From Pseudomonadota bacterium (GTDB lineage: Bacteria > Pseudomonadota > Gammaproteobacteria > Enterobacterales > Succinivibrionaceae), in contig JAEWPL010000222.1 of NCBI GenBank assembly GCA_023460615.1, forward strand, positions 1 to 64,000: a stretch of DNA of 64,000 bases. The letters are read 5' to 3'. This document shows, in pieces, positions 5,545 to 13,988 of this stretch (the stretch's first letter is position 1; the number at the start of each line of letters is the position of its first letter). A program made the translations under genes and the position numbers. Below the pieces are notes generated by a model. That model worked only from the letters and a program-made list of their open reading frames with translations, ran no database searches and was not told where the DNA came from.

Positions 5545-5739
5545 AAAGCGACAAGAAATAAGATTTATTGACTTATCTGGTTCTATCAATTAATCACAGG
5601 GCTACTTCTGTACCACATTTGTATAGTCCAATTCCTGTCGAACACACGCATCTACTGACCAGAAACTCAGGTGGTTGCGTAGAATAGGCGACTTACAAGT
5701 TCTTCGTTTATACTTCTCTATGCGCCCTCTTATTATGAT
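5545..5739 (-). ncRNA. ~195-nt structured leader RNA at the head of the tRNA array
   Basis: It runs from the predicted start of the promoter at 5746-5774 to tRNA-Trp. It has no ORF but dense complementarity: AGGGC/GCCCT long range, CTACGCA/TGCGT enclosing a CTGA/TCAG hairpin, ACAGG/CCTGT, and a late ATAAG/CTTAT hairpin. It contains TTCGACAGG, which also occurs in tmRNA, but no tmRNA acceptor or reading frame is visible. Probably an independent non-coding RNA or a processing leader; class unknown. Confidence 0.5.
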
Positions 5740-5745
5740 AAATGT

Positions 5746-5774
5746 ATTATATCATAAAAAGTTAAAAATGTCAA
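5746..5774 (-). promoter_or_regulatory. Sigma-70-type promoter of the tRNA array
   Basis: Minus-strand TTGACA and TATAAT with a 17-nt spacer and a TG extension before the -10: a near-consensus promoter. It overlaps the 3' end of the gene at 5752-6111, so the array can be transcribed on its own. Confidence 0.88.
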
Positions 5775-6111
5775 GTTGTTTTTCGATTTTTTTCTTATTT
5801 TCTGCACTAATTGTGTCATTTTTATATTCATTATGAAGTTGAATTGCAGAAAGTGTGTTTATTATACCATCGACACTAATAATGTTATTAGATTTCATAA
5901 CATTAAGTAATTCTAAAAAATGTCCCATAAAATCTTTATTAAATGTATCAGCGAACGTTTCTAAATATTCTCTTACATTTTTGGTTTCTTTACCAATACG
6001 ATTTAAACAATCTATACAAGCATATTTGCCACAATCTAATTGTATGTTAGTGTCGCTACCACACTCTATACATTTTTCATTTTTAACAGAAAGCTTCATA
6101 TTTATCACCAT
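5752..6111 (-). CDS. Small zinc-finger-like protein (119 aa)
   Basis: The N-terminus contains CIECGSDTNIQLDCGKYACIDC, a four-cysteine cluster (CxxC, CxxxxCxxC) that probably binds zinc. The rest is helical. The start at 6111 overlaps the end of the upstream gene; an in-frame ATG at 6099 (MKLSVKN) is the other candidate. Role unknown. Confidence 0.75.
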   Translation of the reverse strand: MVINMKLSVKNEKCIECGSDTNIQLDCGKYACIDCLNRIGKETKNVREYLETFADTFNKDFMGHFLELLNVMKSNNIISVDGIINTLSAIQLHNEYKNDTISAENKKKIEKQLDIFNFL

Positions 6112-6505
6112 CCATTTTTCTTATTTCTTCTAAACATATATTATACATTTTAACTATCTCATCTTTAGTGTAAAGACCATTAATAGTAGTTCCTCTACCT
6201 AGATATTTATACCAACTTATTTCAATTACTCCACACTTAAAATTATATGGTTGTTCAACATCTTCATTCCAATTATATGCGTGAACCTCAAAATTTTCAC
6301 CGATAAATTCATTACCAGTATTATCGAAAGGACTATCATATTCTTCTTGATTAATATTCCACATTACAGTTTGTAATTTTCTATCTAGGTCTCTTAGTAA
6401 CGCAACAATCCAATCTTCACAATTGTAATTATGTATGACATTAGGAGAGAACATTAATTGACCTAACTCAATATTAGAGGGTAATTCACACTCATTACAT
6501 ATCAT
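6083..6505 (-). CDS. Unrecognised 140-residue protein
   Basis: The N-terminus has CNEC, and the sequence is rich in Asn, Tyr and Trp with an acidic bias. Both ends overlap neighbouring genes, indicating translational coupling. No family recognised. Confidence 0.72.
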   Translation of the reverse strand: MICNECELPSNIELGQLMFSPNVIHNYNCEDWIVALLRDLDRKLQTVMWNINQEEYDSPFDNTGNEFIGENFEVHAYNWNEDVEQPYNFKCGVIEISWYKYLGRGTTINGLYTKDEIVKMYNICLEEIRKMDGDKYEAFC

Positions 6506-6713
6506 TATCAGTCTGACCTCTTTTCTTTTTTAATTTTATAAATTTATCATATATTGTTTTTCGCATTTTAACATTATAATATATTCCACCATCTTTGAAT
6601 ACTATAATATATTTACCCTTTTCTTTAACAAACATATCTAAAACATCATTAAGGTCTATATAAACCTTTTCTCCGTCGATTGTTTCTATCAATTCTACCT
6701 TAATAGATGCCAT
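6495..6713 (-). CDS. Unrecognised 72-residue protein
   Basis: Short beta-rich protein (KVELIETIDGEKVYIDLNDVL) with a lysine-rich tail. It overlaps both neighbours by about 10 nt. No family recognised. Confidence 0.7.
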   Translation of the reverse strand: MASIKVELIETIDGEKVYIDLNDVLDMFVKEKGKYIIVFKDGGIYYNVKMRKTIYDKFIKLKKKRGQTDNDM

Positions 6714-7179
6714 AATTATCCTCTAATTCTTTGAGTGTCAATGGTGTTTTGTTAATGATTACAATCATACACTCCTCGCCTTCACAATTTTGATATAAAT
6801 TATTTTGTAATTTGTTGGTATACTCATTATTATCATCTTCCCAATGTACACTAATATAATCATTTGTATCATCATCATATATTAAATCTATACGAGTTAT
6901 GTCTCTATATTTTAATCTTTCTTCTAGTGTATCATCATTTCTAAAATCACCAAAACCACTTTTTTGTTGTAGCCCTTTTTGATTAATTACTAACATAAAT
7001 TGGTCGCAAAATATTTCGTCATAGATTTCACCATCTCTATATTGAAAACAATTAATGCCAATATTTTTATATATCCTATCTAAAGTACACATATAAATCA
7101 TATCTGGTGTCAAAGTACACGACTCACAATTTTCAAAAACTATATCTAATTGTTTTATTTTTCTATCTTTATTTACCAT
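6700..7179 (-). CDS. Unrecognised 159-residue acidic protein
   Basis: Acidic, mostly beta-predicted sequence with CESC near the N-terminus and no recognisable domain. The stop of the kinase-HD gene overlaps its start, so the two are probably translated together. Confidence 0.72.
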   Translation of the reverse strand: MVNKDRKIKQLDIVFENCESCTLTPDMIYMCTLDRIYKNIGINCFQYRDGEIYDEIFCDQFMLVINQKGLQQKSGFGDFRNDDTLEERLKYRDITRIDLIYDDDTNDYISVHWEDDNNEYTNKLQNNLYQNCEGEECMIVIINKTPLTLKELEDNYGIY

Positions 7180-8144
7180 TCTGTAACCTCCTTAGCGTTC
7201 TCATTTCTTCCCCATAAATCAGCCTCGTGCAATAATTCCAGCATATAATATAAATCATCGTCGTTAAACAACTCTTTTATTGGCGTCATATCTTCTCTAC
7301 GATACCATTCCATATGATTTAATATTAAGGCTGCTATTTGGTAATCACCATCACATAATCTAACTCGGTCTAAATCGTCAAGCATACGTTGTTTTCTAAT
7401 ATGGCATAAAAACGTATATGCTGAAATTCTTTCGTGTCCATAATATACATAATGTCCCTTTTTCTCATTAAATAATCTTGTATATAACTTTCCAAAATCG
7501 TGATAGCGAGCTGCTTGACGTAAAATCCCTTTATCAATATTTAAATGTAAATCTTCTCCTAATTCTATTGCATACTTAGTAACGGCTTTGATATGTTCTG
7601 CTAATGTTTCATTATGATGCGGATTGTCTTGTGAATATCCTTCACAATCTTTGATTAAAAAATTATAATCGTAAACGTCGTTGTACATTCCACCGTCAAT
7701 TAATGCGATATTATCGTAACCCTCATAATACATAGGCACTTCAATACTTTTTATCATTTGTTCTAATTTATCCCAAGGAAGATGTCTTTCTGTGCGTGTC
7801 ATATTTCTTTCTAAAACAATGTTTATTGGTGTACAACATAGATAAGCATTAATTTCAACATTTGATATTCTATTTTTAATATCTTTTATTAGTGCTTCAC
7901 GACGTTTTCTAACAAGATTTGTTGCGTCATATATAACATCAAAACCATTTTGTAAAGCTAAAACAGTTTCTCGTTTCATTCTTTCAAAAACCTCGCCGTT
8001 ATGAGTTTGGTCTTCAAAACCATACATATCTATTCGTATTTGGTCGCTTGACAAATAAACTGAATTATTTGTTAATAAGTATTTTTTAGCGTAACTTGAT
8101 TTTCCGCTACCAGGAAACCCAATCATTATATTTAATGCTGTCAT
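7173..8144 (-). CDS. Polynucleotide kinase fused to HD-domain phosphohydrolase (end-healing enzyme)
   Basis: Residues 1-155 form a P-loop kinase of the Pnkp type: Walker A GFPGSGKSS at 9-17, YDATN at 72-76 and an Arg-rich lid RNMTRTERH. Residues ~175-323 are an HD domain: H184, YHDFGK with H215-D216, and further His at YYGHER. Kinase plus HD modules are known in bifunctional bacterial enzymes (HD-Pnk) that phosphorylate 5'-OH ends and remove 3' phosphates; here the order is kinase then HD. Next to a large tRNA set, repair or maturation of cleaved tRNAs, as for T4 Pnkp, is plausible. No ligase is visible in the window. The promoter lies at 8169-8197. Confidence 0.85.
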   Translation of the reverse strand: MTALNIMIGFPGSGKSSYAKKYLLTNNSVYLSSDQIRIDMYGFEDQTHNGEVFERMKRETVLALQNGFDVIYDATNLVRKRREALIKDIKNRISNVEINAYLCCTPINIVLERNMTRTERHLPWDKLEQMIKSIEVPMYYEGYDNIALIDGGMYNDVYDYNFLIKDCEGYSQDNPHHNETLAEHIKAVTKYAIELGEDLHLNIDKGILRQAARYHDFGKLYTRLFNEKKGHYVYYGHERISAYTFLCHIRKQRMLDDLDRVRLCDGDYQIAALILNHMEWYRREDMTPIKELFNDDDLYYMLELLHEADLWGRNENAKEVTEW

Positions 8145-8168
8145 ATAACCCTCTCCTACCTTAATTTT

Positions 8169-8197
8169 ATTCTAACAAAAAAAATGTATTTTGTCAA
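8169..8197 (-). promoter_or_regulatory. Sigma-70-type promoter of the kinase-HD operon
   Basis: Minus-strand TTGACA and TAGAAT separated by exactly 17 nt, about 25 nt upstream of the kinase-HD start codon. Confidence 0.82.
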
Positions 8198-8218
8198 TAC
8201 ATTTTTCATATAAAATTT

Positions 8219-8302
8219 CTAAAAGGTATTTAAATAATTAAAATATTGAGTTGCATTTAATTCATCAGTATTGACTTCCGCAATTTTCTTTTTATTCGCC
8301 AT
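8219..8302 (-). CDS. 27-residue small protein
   Basis: Reading MANKKKIAEVNTDELNATQY and onward, ending LNTF. An AAGGAGG ribosome binding site is well placed before the ATG, and the frame overlaps the end of the radical SAM gene. Function unknown. Confidence 0.5.
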   Translation of the reverse strand: MANKKKIAEVNTDELNATQYFNYLNTF

Positions 8303-9395
8303 CCTTATCCTCCTTAAACCGAAAATTACACTTCTTATCTACTAAACCTTTTTCAATGTAATTATCAACATATCCCTTAAAATCAAATTCCTTAATAATA
8401 CATTCACTATTAAAACATCCGTGACAACTATTTTTAGGGTACCAATAATCATCTATACCATTTTTTTTAATGTTCATAGCATTATATTTCAACCAGTTAT
8501 CAAAATTTTTGTTAATAGTATCAATTCCACAGCAACAATTACTATCACTTTCTTCGTGCAAATCATTATCTCCGCAACCTACAGGACACTCGCAAACTTC
8601 TTTAATTGCTTGTATATTTTTTAATTTTACTTCCCTTTTTAATTCATAATTTCTACCAGTGCATTTATAATCTTCGATTTTATATGGTGATATTTTAAAT
8701 AATAATTCTGCCTTTTTACGATTATCGTTACTAATTTTTAAATGTTCAACAGTTAGATAATCAATATACCCGTTCACACTTTTTACCATTGAAATAGCAC
8801 TGTCAATCTCTACTAATGGTTGAAGTCTAACCCCAACCCAAAAGCCTTTATTATGTAGTTGTTTAATAAATTCAATTCTTTGTTGTGGCGTTGGCGTATT
8901 GGTTTCAAATTGTCTAATTAAATCTATATTATCAGAAAATAAACTTATTTGAAACGCGTGTAATTCTGGATTTAGTATTTCCCAATATTCTGCTGGTAAA
9001 ACACTTTGTTTAGTAGAAATTAAAATTGGATAATTATACTTATTAGAAAGTTTTAACAGTTCATAAGTCACTTTATGTGTCCATTCTCTAGTTTGAAAAG
9101 GGTCTGACATTCCGCCTAAATGCAATGGCACCCTATGACGCAATAATTCTATAGTTATGTTGTTACTAGGGGTGTCATCGTCTAATGCTTTACTAAAAAT
9201 TTTTTTTATTTTTTCTATATCAGCGACTTGTGGAATAAATTTAATATTCCCGCCACGATTATTTGCAAAACAATATTTACAACCAAAATCACAACCCCTA
9301 TAAGTGTCTATACGAAAAGGATTTCCACAATGTCTAAATTGCTGTGTTAATCCGATAGGATTTTTATATATATGCTCTTTAGTTAATGTTGTCAT
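8292..9395 (-). CDS. Radical SAM protein with extra cysteine clusters
   Basis: 367 residues. TYRGCDFGCKYCFANN gives the CxxxCxxC cluster (C35, C39, C42) that binds the SAM-cleaving 4Fe-4S centre. GGMSDPFQTREWTHK and ILISTKQS are typical of the spore-photoproduct-lyase-like/Rv2578c-like branch. The C-terminal third has many more cysteines (CECPVGC, NCCCG, SCHGCFNSEC), suggesting auxiliary Fe-S clusters or a zinc site. Substrate unknown. Next upstream is a second radical SAM protein, and four genes of the FETNSSSTH family follow within 5 kb. Confidence 0.82.
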   Translation of the reverse strand: MTTLTKEHIYKNPIGLTQQFRHCGNPFRIDTYRGCDFGCKYCFANNRGGNIKFIPQVADIEKIKKIFSKALDDDTPSNNITIELLRHRVPLHLGGMSDPFQTREWTHKVTYELLKLSNKYNYPILISTKQSVLPAEYWEILNPELHAFQISLFSDNIDLIRQFETNTPTPQQRIEFIKQLHNKGFWVGVRLQPLVEIDSAISMVKSVNGYIDYLTVEHLKISNDNRKKAELLFKISPYKIEDYKCTGRNYELKREVKLKNIQAIKEVCECPVGCGDNDLHEESDSNCCCGIDTINKNFDNWLKYNAMNIKKNGIDDYWYPKNSCHGCFNSECIIKEFDFKGYVDNYIEKGLVDKKCNFRFKEDKDGE

Positions 9396-9460
9396 TTTAT
9401 TTTTCCTCCAGTTCTACACTCCATAATGTATGAGATAAATTTATTTTTAGCTTTAACACT

Positions 9461-10996
9461 TTAATTTCCCCCTTTTATAATTTTAAACATATCATCAATA
9501 TTATCTAATAAATCATATTGTTTTTCACTTATTGAAGTTCTAGCAAATTTTTTCTTAACTAAATCAATATAAAAAGTATGTGTTCCATCATCACCCATAT
9601 AACATTCTTTCCATCTTTCTTCCCCAATAATGTTCTTTACATTTAATTGTTTAGTGCATAAATTATCAAAAGAAACTACTTTGAATTTATTCAAATAAGA
9701 GCCTAAATTATTTGAAAGCCACTCAATCTTTTCATCTATTTCTTCTTTATGACCATTTTCATAATAATCCTTACCTCTATTTTTTATTGTTTTATATCCA
9801 AGAATTAATATCTTTAAATCGTTATTTGCCAATTTATCCAATTCATTTTTGGTAATAATCCCAGCAATAGTATGAATAACAGCCGTTGGAAAGTTTTTGA
9901 CCTCATTTATGAACTCTTCGTTAGGATAAACTAAAGATACTCCTAAACCCTTAATTAATCTGTTATCTATTAAGTATTTAATGAAGTCTATATTTTTCAT
10001 AAAATGTTTTTGATTTACCGTCATACTTACGATAACTTCTTTTTTCTTCATCCTTTTTAGAAAAGGAATTAAATCAGGATGGCTTAAATCATTGCCATTT
10101 ATCGCTAATTCGGTATATGGGTGTATTGTATCTAAAAAGTCAAGAGATAAAATATCTGCATGGTTGGATTTTGGCGTGCATCCTTGATAGCACCATGGAC
10201 AACCACCATCACATTTATCCGTTATATTTACATCACAACTTTCGCTAAATTCAAATTCAAAATTAATATCGTCTTCATTTATTGTTTCATGTATTTTAGT
10301 ACCATTTTCAATATTTATAGAAGTAATACAATTACCATTTAAATATCTTCTCCAAGGAGAATGTGGCAAAGGTTTAAAAAGAACATCTTCTATATCCCAA
10401 CCCTTTTTAAATCTAAATTTAATTGTGTTAGGTTTTATATGAACTAAATTAGACCATTCTTTTATAGTTTTATTATAATTTTTATATTTTATTTTTATAG
10501 TATTTCTCTTGTTTGATGCCTGTTCTTCCATTTTTATCCACCTACAATTCTCTATACAATAATCTCCATTAACATCAATTCTATCTATTGTTAAACTTTC
10601 TTTATAGCAGTTTTTCATTGCCCAATCGTAAAACTTTAAAAAATCATTTTTCCATTCTTCACATACGTTTATTCCTCTTGCCCCATAAGCATAATACTTT
10701 GTAGAATTTTTATTATAGCACCTGCTAATCATTGTTTTATAAACTCTATATATTTTTGATGTAGATAATCCATTTATTTTTTTTGTAGACTTACTCGTTT
10801 GCTCTTTTTGATAACATCCACATGAACGAGTATGTCCAGATGCTATTTTATTGCCTCGGATAATCTTTTCATTTCCACAATCGCATTTACATCTATACCA
10901 TATTTCATTCCATCCTCTTTTATCTTTTTTATTAATTTTTTCTATAGGAATTAATCGATTATATCTTTTCCCTAAAACAATTTTATTTTTCTCCAT
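9461..10996 (-). CDS. Fusion: homing-endonuclease-like module (1-~208) plus radical SAM protein (~211-511)
   Basis: The N-terminal part carries WYRCKCDCG, SGHTRSCGC, ISRCYNKN, YGARGI and IDRIDVNGDYCIENCRW, hallmarks of HNH/AP2-type phage homing endonucleases, ending with a helix-turn-helix-like segment and KKGWDIEDVLFKPL. From PHSPWRRYLNGN the sequence changes to a radical SAM protein with CDGGCPWC (C262, C266, C269). No start codon or ribosome binding site is visible at the junction, so it reads as a true in-frame fusion. It looks like a mobile endonuclease gene landed at the radical SAM gene's 5' end. A sequencing frameshift seems unlikely because the frame is open throughout. Confidence 0.8.
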   Translation of the reverse strand: MEKNKIVLGKRYNRLIPIEKINKKDKRGWNEIWYRCKCDCGNEKIIRGNKIASGHTRSCGCYQKEQTSKSTKKINGLSTSKIYRVYKTMISRCYNKNSTKYYAYGARGINVCEEWKNDFLKFYDWAMKNCYKESLTIDRIDVNGDYCIENCRWIKMEEQASNKRNTIKIKYKNYNKTIKEWSNLVHIKPNTIKFRFKKGWDIEDVLFKPLPHSPWRRYLNGNCITSINIENGTKIHETINEDDINFEFEFSESCDVNITDKCDGGCPWCYQGCTPKSNHADILSLDFLDTIHPYTELAINGNDLSHPDLIPFLKRMKKKEVIVSMTVNQKHFMKNIDFIKYLIDNRLIKGLGVSLVYPNEEFINEVKNFPTAVIHTIAGIITKNELDKLANNDLKILILGYKTIKNRGKDYYENGHKEEIDEKIEWLSNNLGSYLNKFKVVSFDNLCTKQLNVKNIIGEERWKECYMGDDGTHTFYIDLVKKKFARTSISEKQYDLLDNIDDMFKIIKGGN

Positions 10997-11168
10997 TTAT
11001 TATACCTTCTATAAAAGCAATGTTGTCTTTATAATTCTTCGTCATAATGTTGACAAAACTATCAATAAAATCTTTAGTAAGTTCTTCATGCTTTAGACTT
11101 TCAAAAACAAGCACTTCAATAGCCATTTTATTTTTTAATTTTTTTAATTCTTCAATCATTCTAATCAA
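10983..11168 (-). CDS. Unrecognised 61-residue helical protein
   Basis: All-helical prediction, no motif. It overlaps the start of the fusion gene by 14 nt and follows the FETNSSSTH gene at 11175. Function unknown. Confidence 0.65.
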   Translation of the reverse strand: MIRMIEELKKLKNKMAIEVLVFESLKHEELTKDFIDSFVNIMTKNYKDNIAFIEGIINGEK

Positions 11169-11174
11169 GCCTTT

Positions 11175-11543
11175 CTAATAATTTGCCCCATAATAACCAA
11201 ACGCAACCACAATATCTCCATTTGGTGTATTGTATTTATCGACATATGTTTCGTATTCTATATAATCATAGTCGTTAAACTCCTCGTATGTATAATATGT
11301 TTTATCATCGTCGTTTAGATATTCTTCAAATTTATCCTTAAAATCTGAGTCTTCTTTACTAACTCCTGTATTTTCTTTTAGAAATTCCTCTTCCACCGTT
11401 TCTTTAGGAACCAATTCATCATTCCATCTATTCCAATACATCTCACCATTTTTCCATTTTAAGAACTCACTCTCCATACACATTGTTATTGAATGTGTAC
11501 TACTACTATTTGTTTCAAATGTTCCTATTCTTATCGTTCTCAT
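11175..11543 (-). CDS. FETNSSSTH-family protein A (122 aa)
   Basis: The N-terminus IRIGTFETNSSSTHSITMC shares the nearly invariant block R-x(3)-FETNSSSTH with three other genes nearby. The rest is strongly acidic, with many Tyr and Asp. The TTAGGAGG ribosome binding site supports this start. Function unknown. The conserved end near two radical SAM enzymes could be a recognition or modification segment, but that is speculative. Confidence 0.78.
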   Translation of the reverse strand: MRTIRIGTFETNSSSTHSITMCMESEFLKWKNGEMYWNRWNDELVPKETVEEEFLKENTGVSKEDSDFKDKFEEYLNDDDKTYYTYEEFNDYDYIEYETYVDKYNTPNGDIVVAFGYYGANY

Positions 11544-11552
11544 AATTACCTC

Positions 11553-12029
11553 CTAATCGTGTCCTAATTTAATAACTTGTGTTGGGTCTAATACTTCTGC
11601 CAAATAATCTCTTTCTTCTGTTATTAAATCAGCCAAAACACCATCTAAATTTCTTTCCAATAACTGATGATTAATATATACTATTTCATCAATATCTCCT
11701 TTGTACTCTTTTGGGAACACTACTTCTTTCCCATACTTGTTTTTTACATAGTTTGAAATTCTTTTAAAATCATAAGAATTACTAACTTGTTCTACTAAGT
11801 CTTCATAATCTAAACAATCATATTTGTAATTGTTAACAATATGCGATACTAAATATGATACTTTTCTTTTTAATGTAGTAAATGTACCACCATCGTCTGT
11901 ATTAATAAACTCTATGACAATTTTATCACCAACTGGTGTATATGTATCTAAATTTACATTGCCACAATATGACAAACTATGCGTGCTACTACTATTAGTT
12001 TCAAATGTTTTATTTCTTGTCTTTTTCAT
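11553..12029 (-). CDS. FETNSSSTH-family protein B (158 aa)
   Basis: N-terminus KKTRNKTFETNSSSTHSLSYC, then an acidic alpha/beta body unlike the bodies of its three paralogues apart from composition. It lies directly between family members A and C, with gaps of 9 nt and 1 nt. Function unknown. Confidence 0.78.
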   Translation of the reverse strand: MKKTRNKTFETNSSSTHSLSYCGNVNLDTYTPVGDKIVIEFINTDDGGTFTTLKRKVSYLVSHIVNNYKYDCLDYEDLVEQVSNSYDFKRISNYVKNKYGKEVVFPKEYKGDIDEIVYINHQLLERNLDGVLADLITEERDYLAEVLDPTQVIKLGHD

Positions 12030-12030
12030 A

Positions 12031-12750
12031 CTAATTTCCTTTCAAATATACATCATTATCTTTTTCATATTCTTTTAGTTTATCCCAAAACTCACCGACA
12101 TCTTCATAATTAGGACATTCCTCAGTTCCAGTATTTATGTAGTTGTTATCATAATCATATTCAAAACCTATCGTTTTTATATTATAGCCACGATATTCGT
12201 CGCCACCAACTGTTATATATGAATTATTGTTAAATAGAAATTTTTTTAAATATTCGTCATCATTTAATATTTTGCTTAAAAACCCATTTGTATCAAAATC
12301 CTCACAATGGTCAACATACGGATAAGGTTTTTCCCAACTATGCATATAGACAAATTCAATATTTCCAAGCTTTCCCTCTCCATCGTTATCTATATATTCA
12401 AAAATATCATCAGGTTTTGGGGCTCCGTCGTATGGTTTATATTTTACAATTTGTTCTATTTCTTTATATATTTTATTAACTCTTTTTTTAAATTCTATTA
12501 TAGTATCTTTGGTAACTTTAGTTTTTCTGCTGTTATCAGTCCAACCCTCAAAATCTTTTAAAATCATATATGTATATGCCAATTTCTCGTCCCAGTGGTC
12601 AACTAATCTACATTCTTCTCTGCCAAAATCATATTTATGGTCAAGACTATCCCCCATATCCCAATCTTCTTCTTTTACCTTTTTAGGAATTACAATAGCA
12701 TGGGTAGAACTAGAATTTGTTTCAAAAGTATTTGTTCTAATTGTTTTCAT
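12031..12750 (-). CDS. FETNSSSTH-family protein C (239 aa)
   Basis: Largest of the four. N-terminus KTIRTNTFETNSSSTHAIVI, followed by an acidic, Tyr- and Asp-rich region. A 14-nt overlap with the coiled-coil gene upstream couples their translation. Function unknown. Confidence 0.78.
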   Translation of the reverse strand: MKTIRTNTFETNSSSTHAIVIPKKVKEEDWDMGDSLDHKYDFGREECRLVDHWDEKLAYTYMILKDFEGWTDNSRKTKVTKDTIIEFKKRVNKIYKEIEQIVKYKPYDGAPKPDDIFEYIDNDGEGKLGNIEFVYMHSWEKPYPYVDHCEDFDTNGFLSKILNDDEYLKKFLFNNNSYITVGGDEYRGYNIKTIGFEYDYDNNYINTGTEECPNYEDVGEFWDKLKEYEKDNDVYLKGN

Positions 12751-13114
12751 TTTCTTCCTCCTTATTTTTGTTTTCTAATACCGCACGTTCCTCATTTTCG
12801 CCATCATAGAACGATAATTCTTCCGTCATAATTGACTTCATTTTATTAATGATTTCCTGTTGTTTTTTTAATTTGGTTTCTAAACTTATTAATTTGTTAC
12901 TTATATTTTTGAAAAAGTCTGGTTTTAGCCAACTGTATAAATCGTAATCATAATCTATAAATTTTCCATCAATAGTTGTTATAAATTCTTCCTCTAAAAA
13001 TTTATCTATATTGCGTTTAGTTATATTCTGATTTATTAATGCTATTGTTGATAGTCTGTATTGGTCAAATTGGTACTGGATGTCTTCCAATTCTTTTAAT
13101 AATTCTTTTTCCAT
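12737..13114 (-). CDS. Coiled-coil protein (125 aa)
   Basis: Long charged helices, especially residues ~65-95 (KLISLETKLKKQQEIINKMK) and an extremely Glu/Asn-rich end. No catalytic motif. It overlaps family member C. Confidence 0.7.
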   Translation of the reverse strand: MEKELLKELEDIQYQFDQYRLSTIALINQNITKRNIDKFLEEEFITTIDGKFIDYDYDLYSWLKPDFFKNISNKLISLETKLKKQQEIINKMKSIMTEELSFYDGENEERAVLENKNKEEENENN

Positions 13115-13144
13115 TATTCACACCATTTCTTTCCATTAATTTTG

Positions 13145-13564
13145 TTATTCTTGTAACATTTCAATCTCTTGATTTAATTCTTCTATCTTATCTTTTAGTC
13201 TAGTAATTTCTAATTCCATTGCTCCACCATCTAACCAATGATGTAAATACCCCTCATCAAATTCTCTTTTGTCTATTATCGATTGCCCAAACAAATTACA
13301 GGCACTAGATAATAATCGTTGCAATCTACAAGCTTGTTCTTGATTAAGTTTGCTATATTCTTTATCTTTATATATTTTGCCACACAAATCTTCGCCATAA
13401 TAGCAAACCATATCATAACTGATTTCTCTAATCATTTTTAATATTTCTTGTAGTGTTAAGGTACTAATAACATATTCTAATACCTTATTCATTCTATCTA
13501 AATTTAATTCTTTTGCGTAAAAATCTTTACGAGGTTGTATATCTTTTGTGATTTCATTATTCAT
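13145..13564 (-). CDS. Unrecognised 139-residue helical protein
   Basis: Helical throughout, ending in a coiled coil (ITRLKDKIEELNQEIEML). It overlaps the end of FETNSSSTH member D by 8 nt. Function unknown. Confidence 0.7.
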   Translation of the reverse strand: MNNEITKDIQPRKDFYAKELNLDRMNKVLEYVISTLTLQEILKMIREISYDMVCYYGEDLCGKIYKDKEYSKLNQEQACRLQRLLSSACNLFGQSIIDKREFDEGYLHHWLDGGAMELEITRLKDKIEELNQEIEMLQE

Positions 13565-13988
13565 TATCGTTTCCGCCCTCTATATAAGAACTATCACTTA
13601 GTAGAAAAGTTAATAATGTATCATCGTCTTTATATATTTCTTCTATTTCTTCTTGATACCAATCTTCGTGGTCTACAAAACCACTATTATATTCTTTATA
13701 AGTAGGCAATTCAAAATCAATTCCTAGATTATGCAATCTTTCTTGAATTGGTTTTATTTTGTCTTGCAAATTCTTTTCATTAAAATCGTAACATACTAAA
13801 CATCTAATCATATATGCCAATTTTTCTTCTACACTGCTCCAAGTTTCCCATTGCCAACCAAACTCTCCGTACCAATCGGGTTTTACTGTTATAGGTAAAT
13901 CGTATTTCCAGTCATTTCTATCACTGACTGTTATACAATGTGTACTGCTACTATTAGTTTCAAATACTTTATTCCTCTGCTTTAGCAT
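13557..13988 (-). CDS. FETNSSSTH-family protein D (143 aa)
   Basis: N-terminus QRNKVFETNSSSTHCITV, then an acidic body rich in Trp and Tyr. The ATG at 13988 fits the AAAAGGGGTGG ribosome binding site; a GTG at 13997 is possible. The family motif is followed by a different residue in each copy (S, S, A, C). Function unknown. Confidence 0.76.
   Translation of the reverse strand: MLKQRNKVFETNSSSTHCITVSDRNDWKYDLPITVKPDWYGEFGWQWETWSSVEEKLAYMIRCLVCYDFNEKNLQDKIKPIQERLHNLGIDFELPTYKEYNSGFVDHEDWYQEEIEEIYKDDDTLLTFLLSDSSYIEGGNDNE

Noticed and set aside
5545..5739. tmRNA
   Set aside because: TTCGACAGG is present, but there is no tmRNA-type acceptor/CCA end, tag reading frame or sufficient length.
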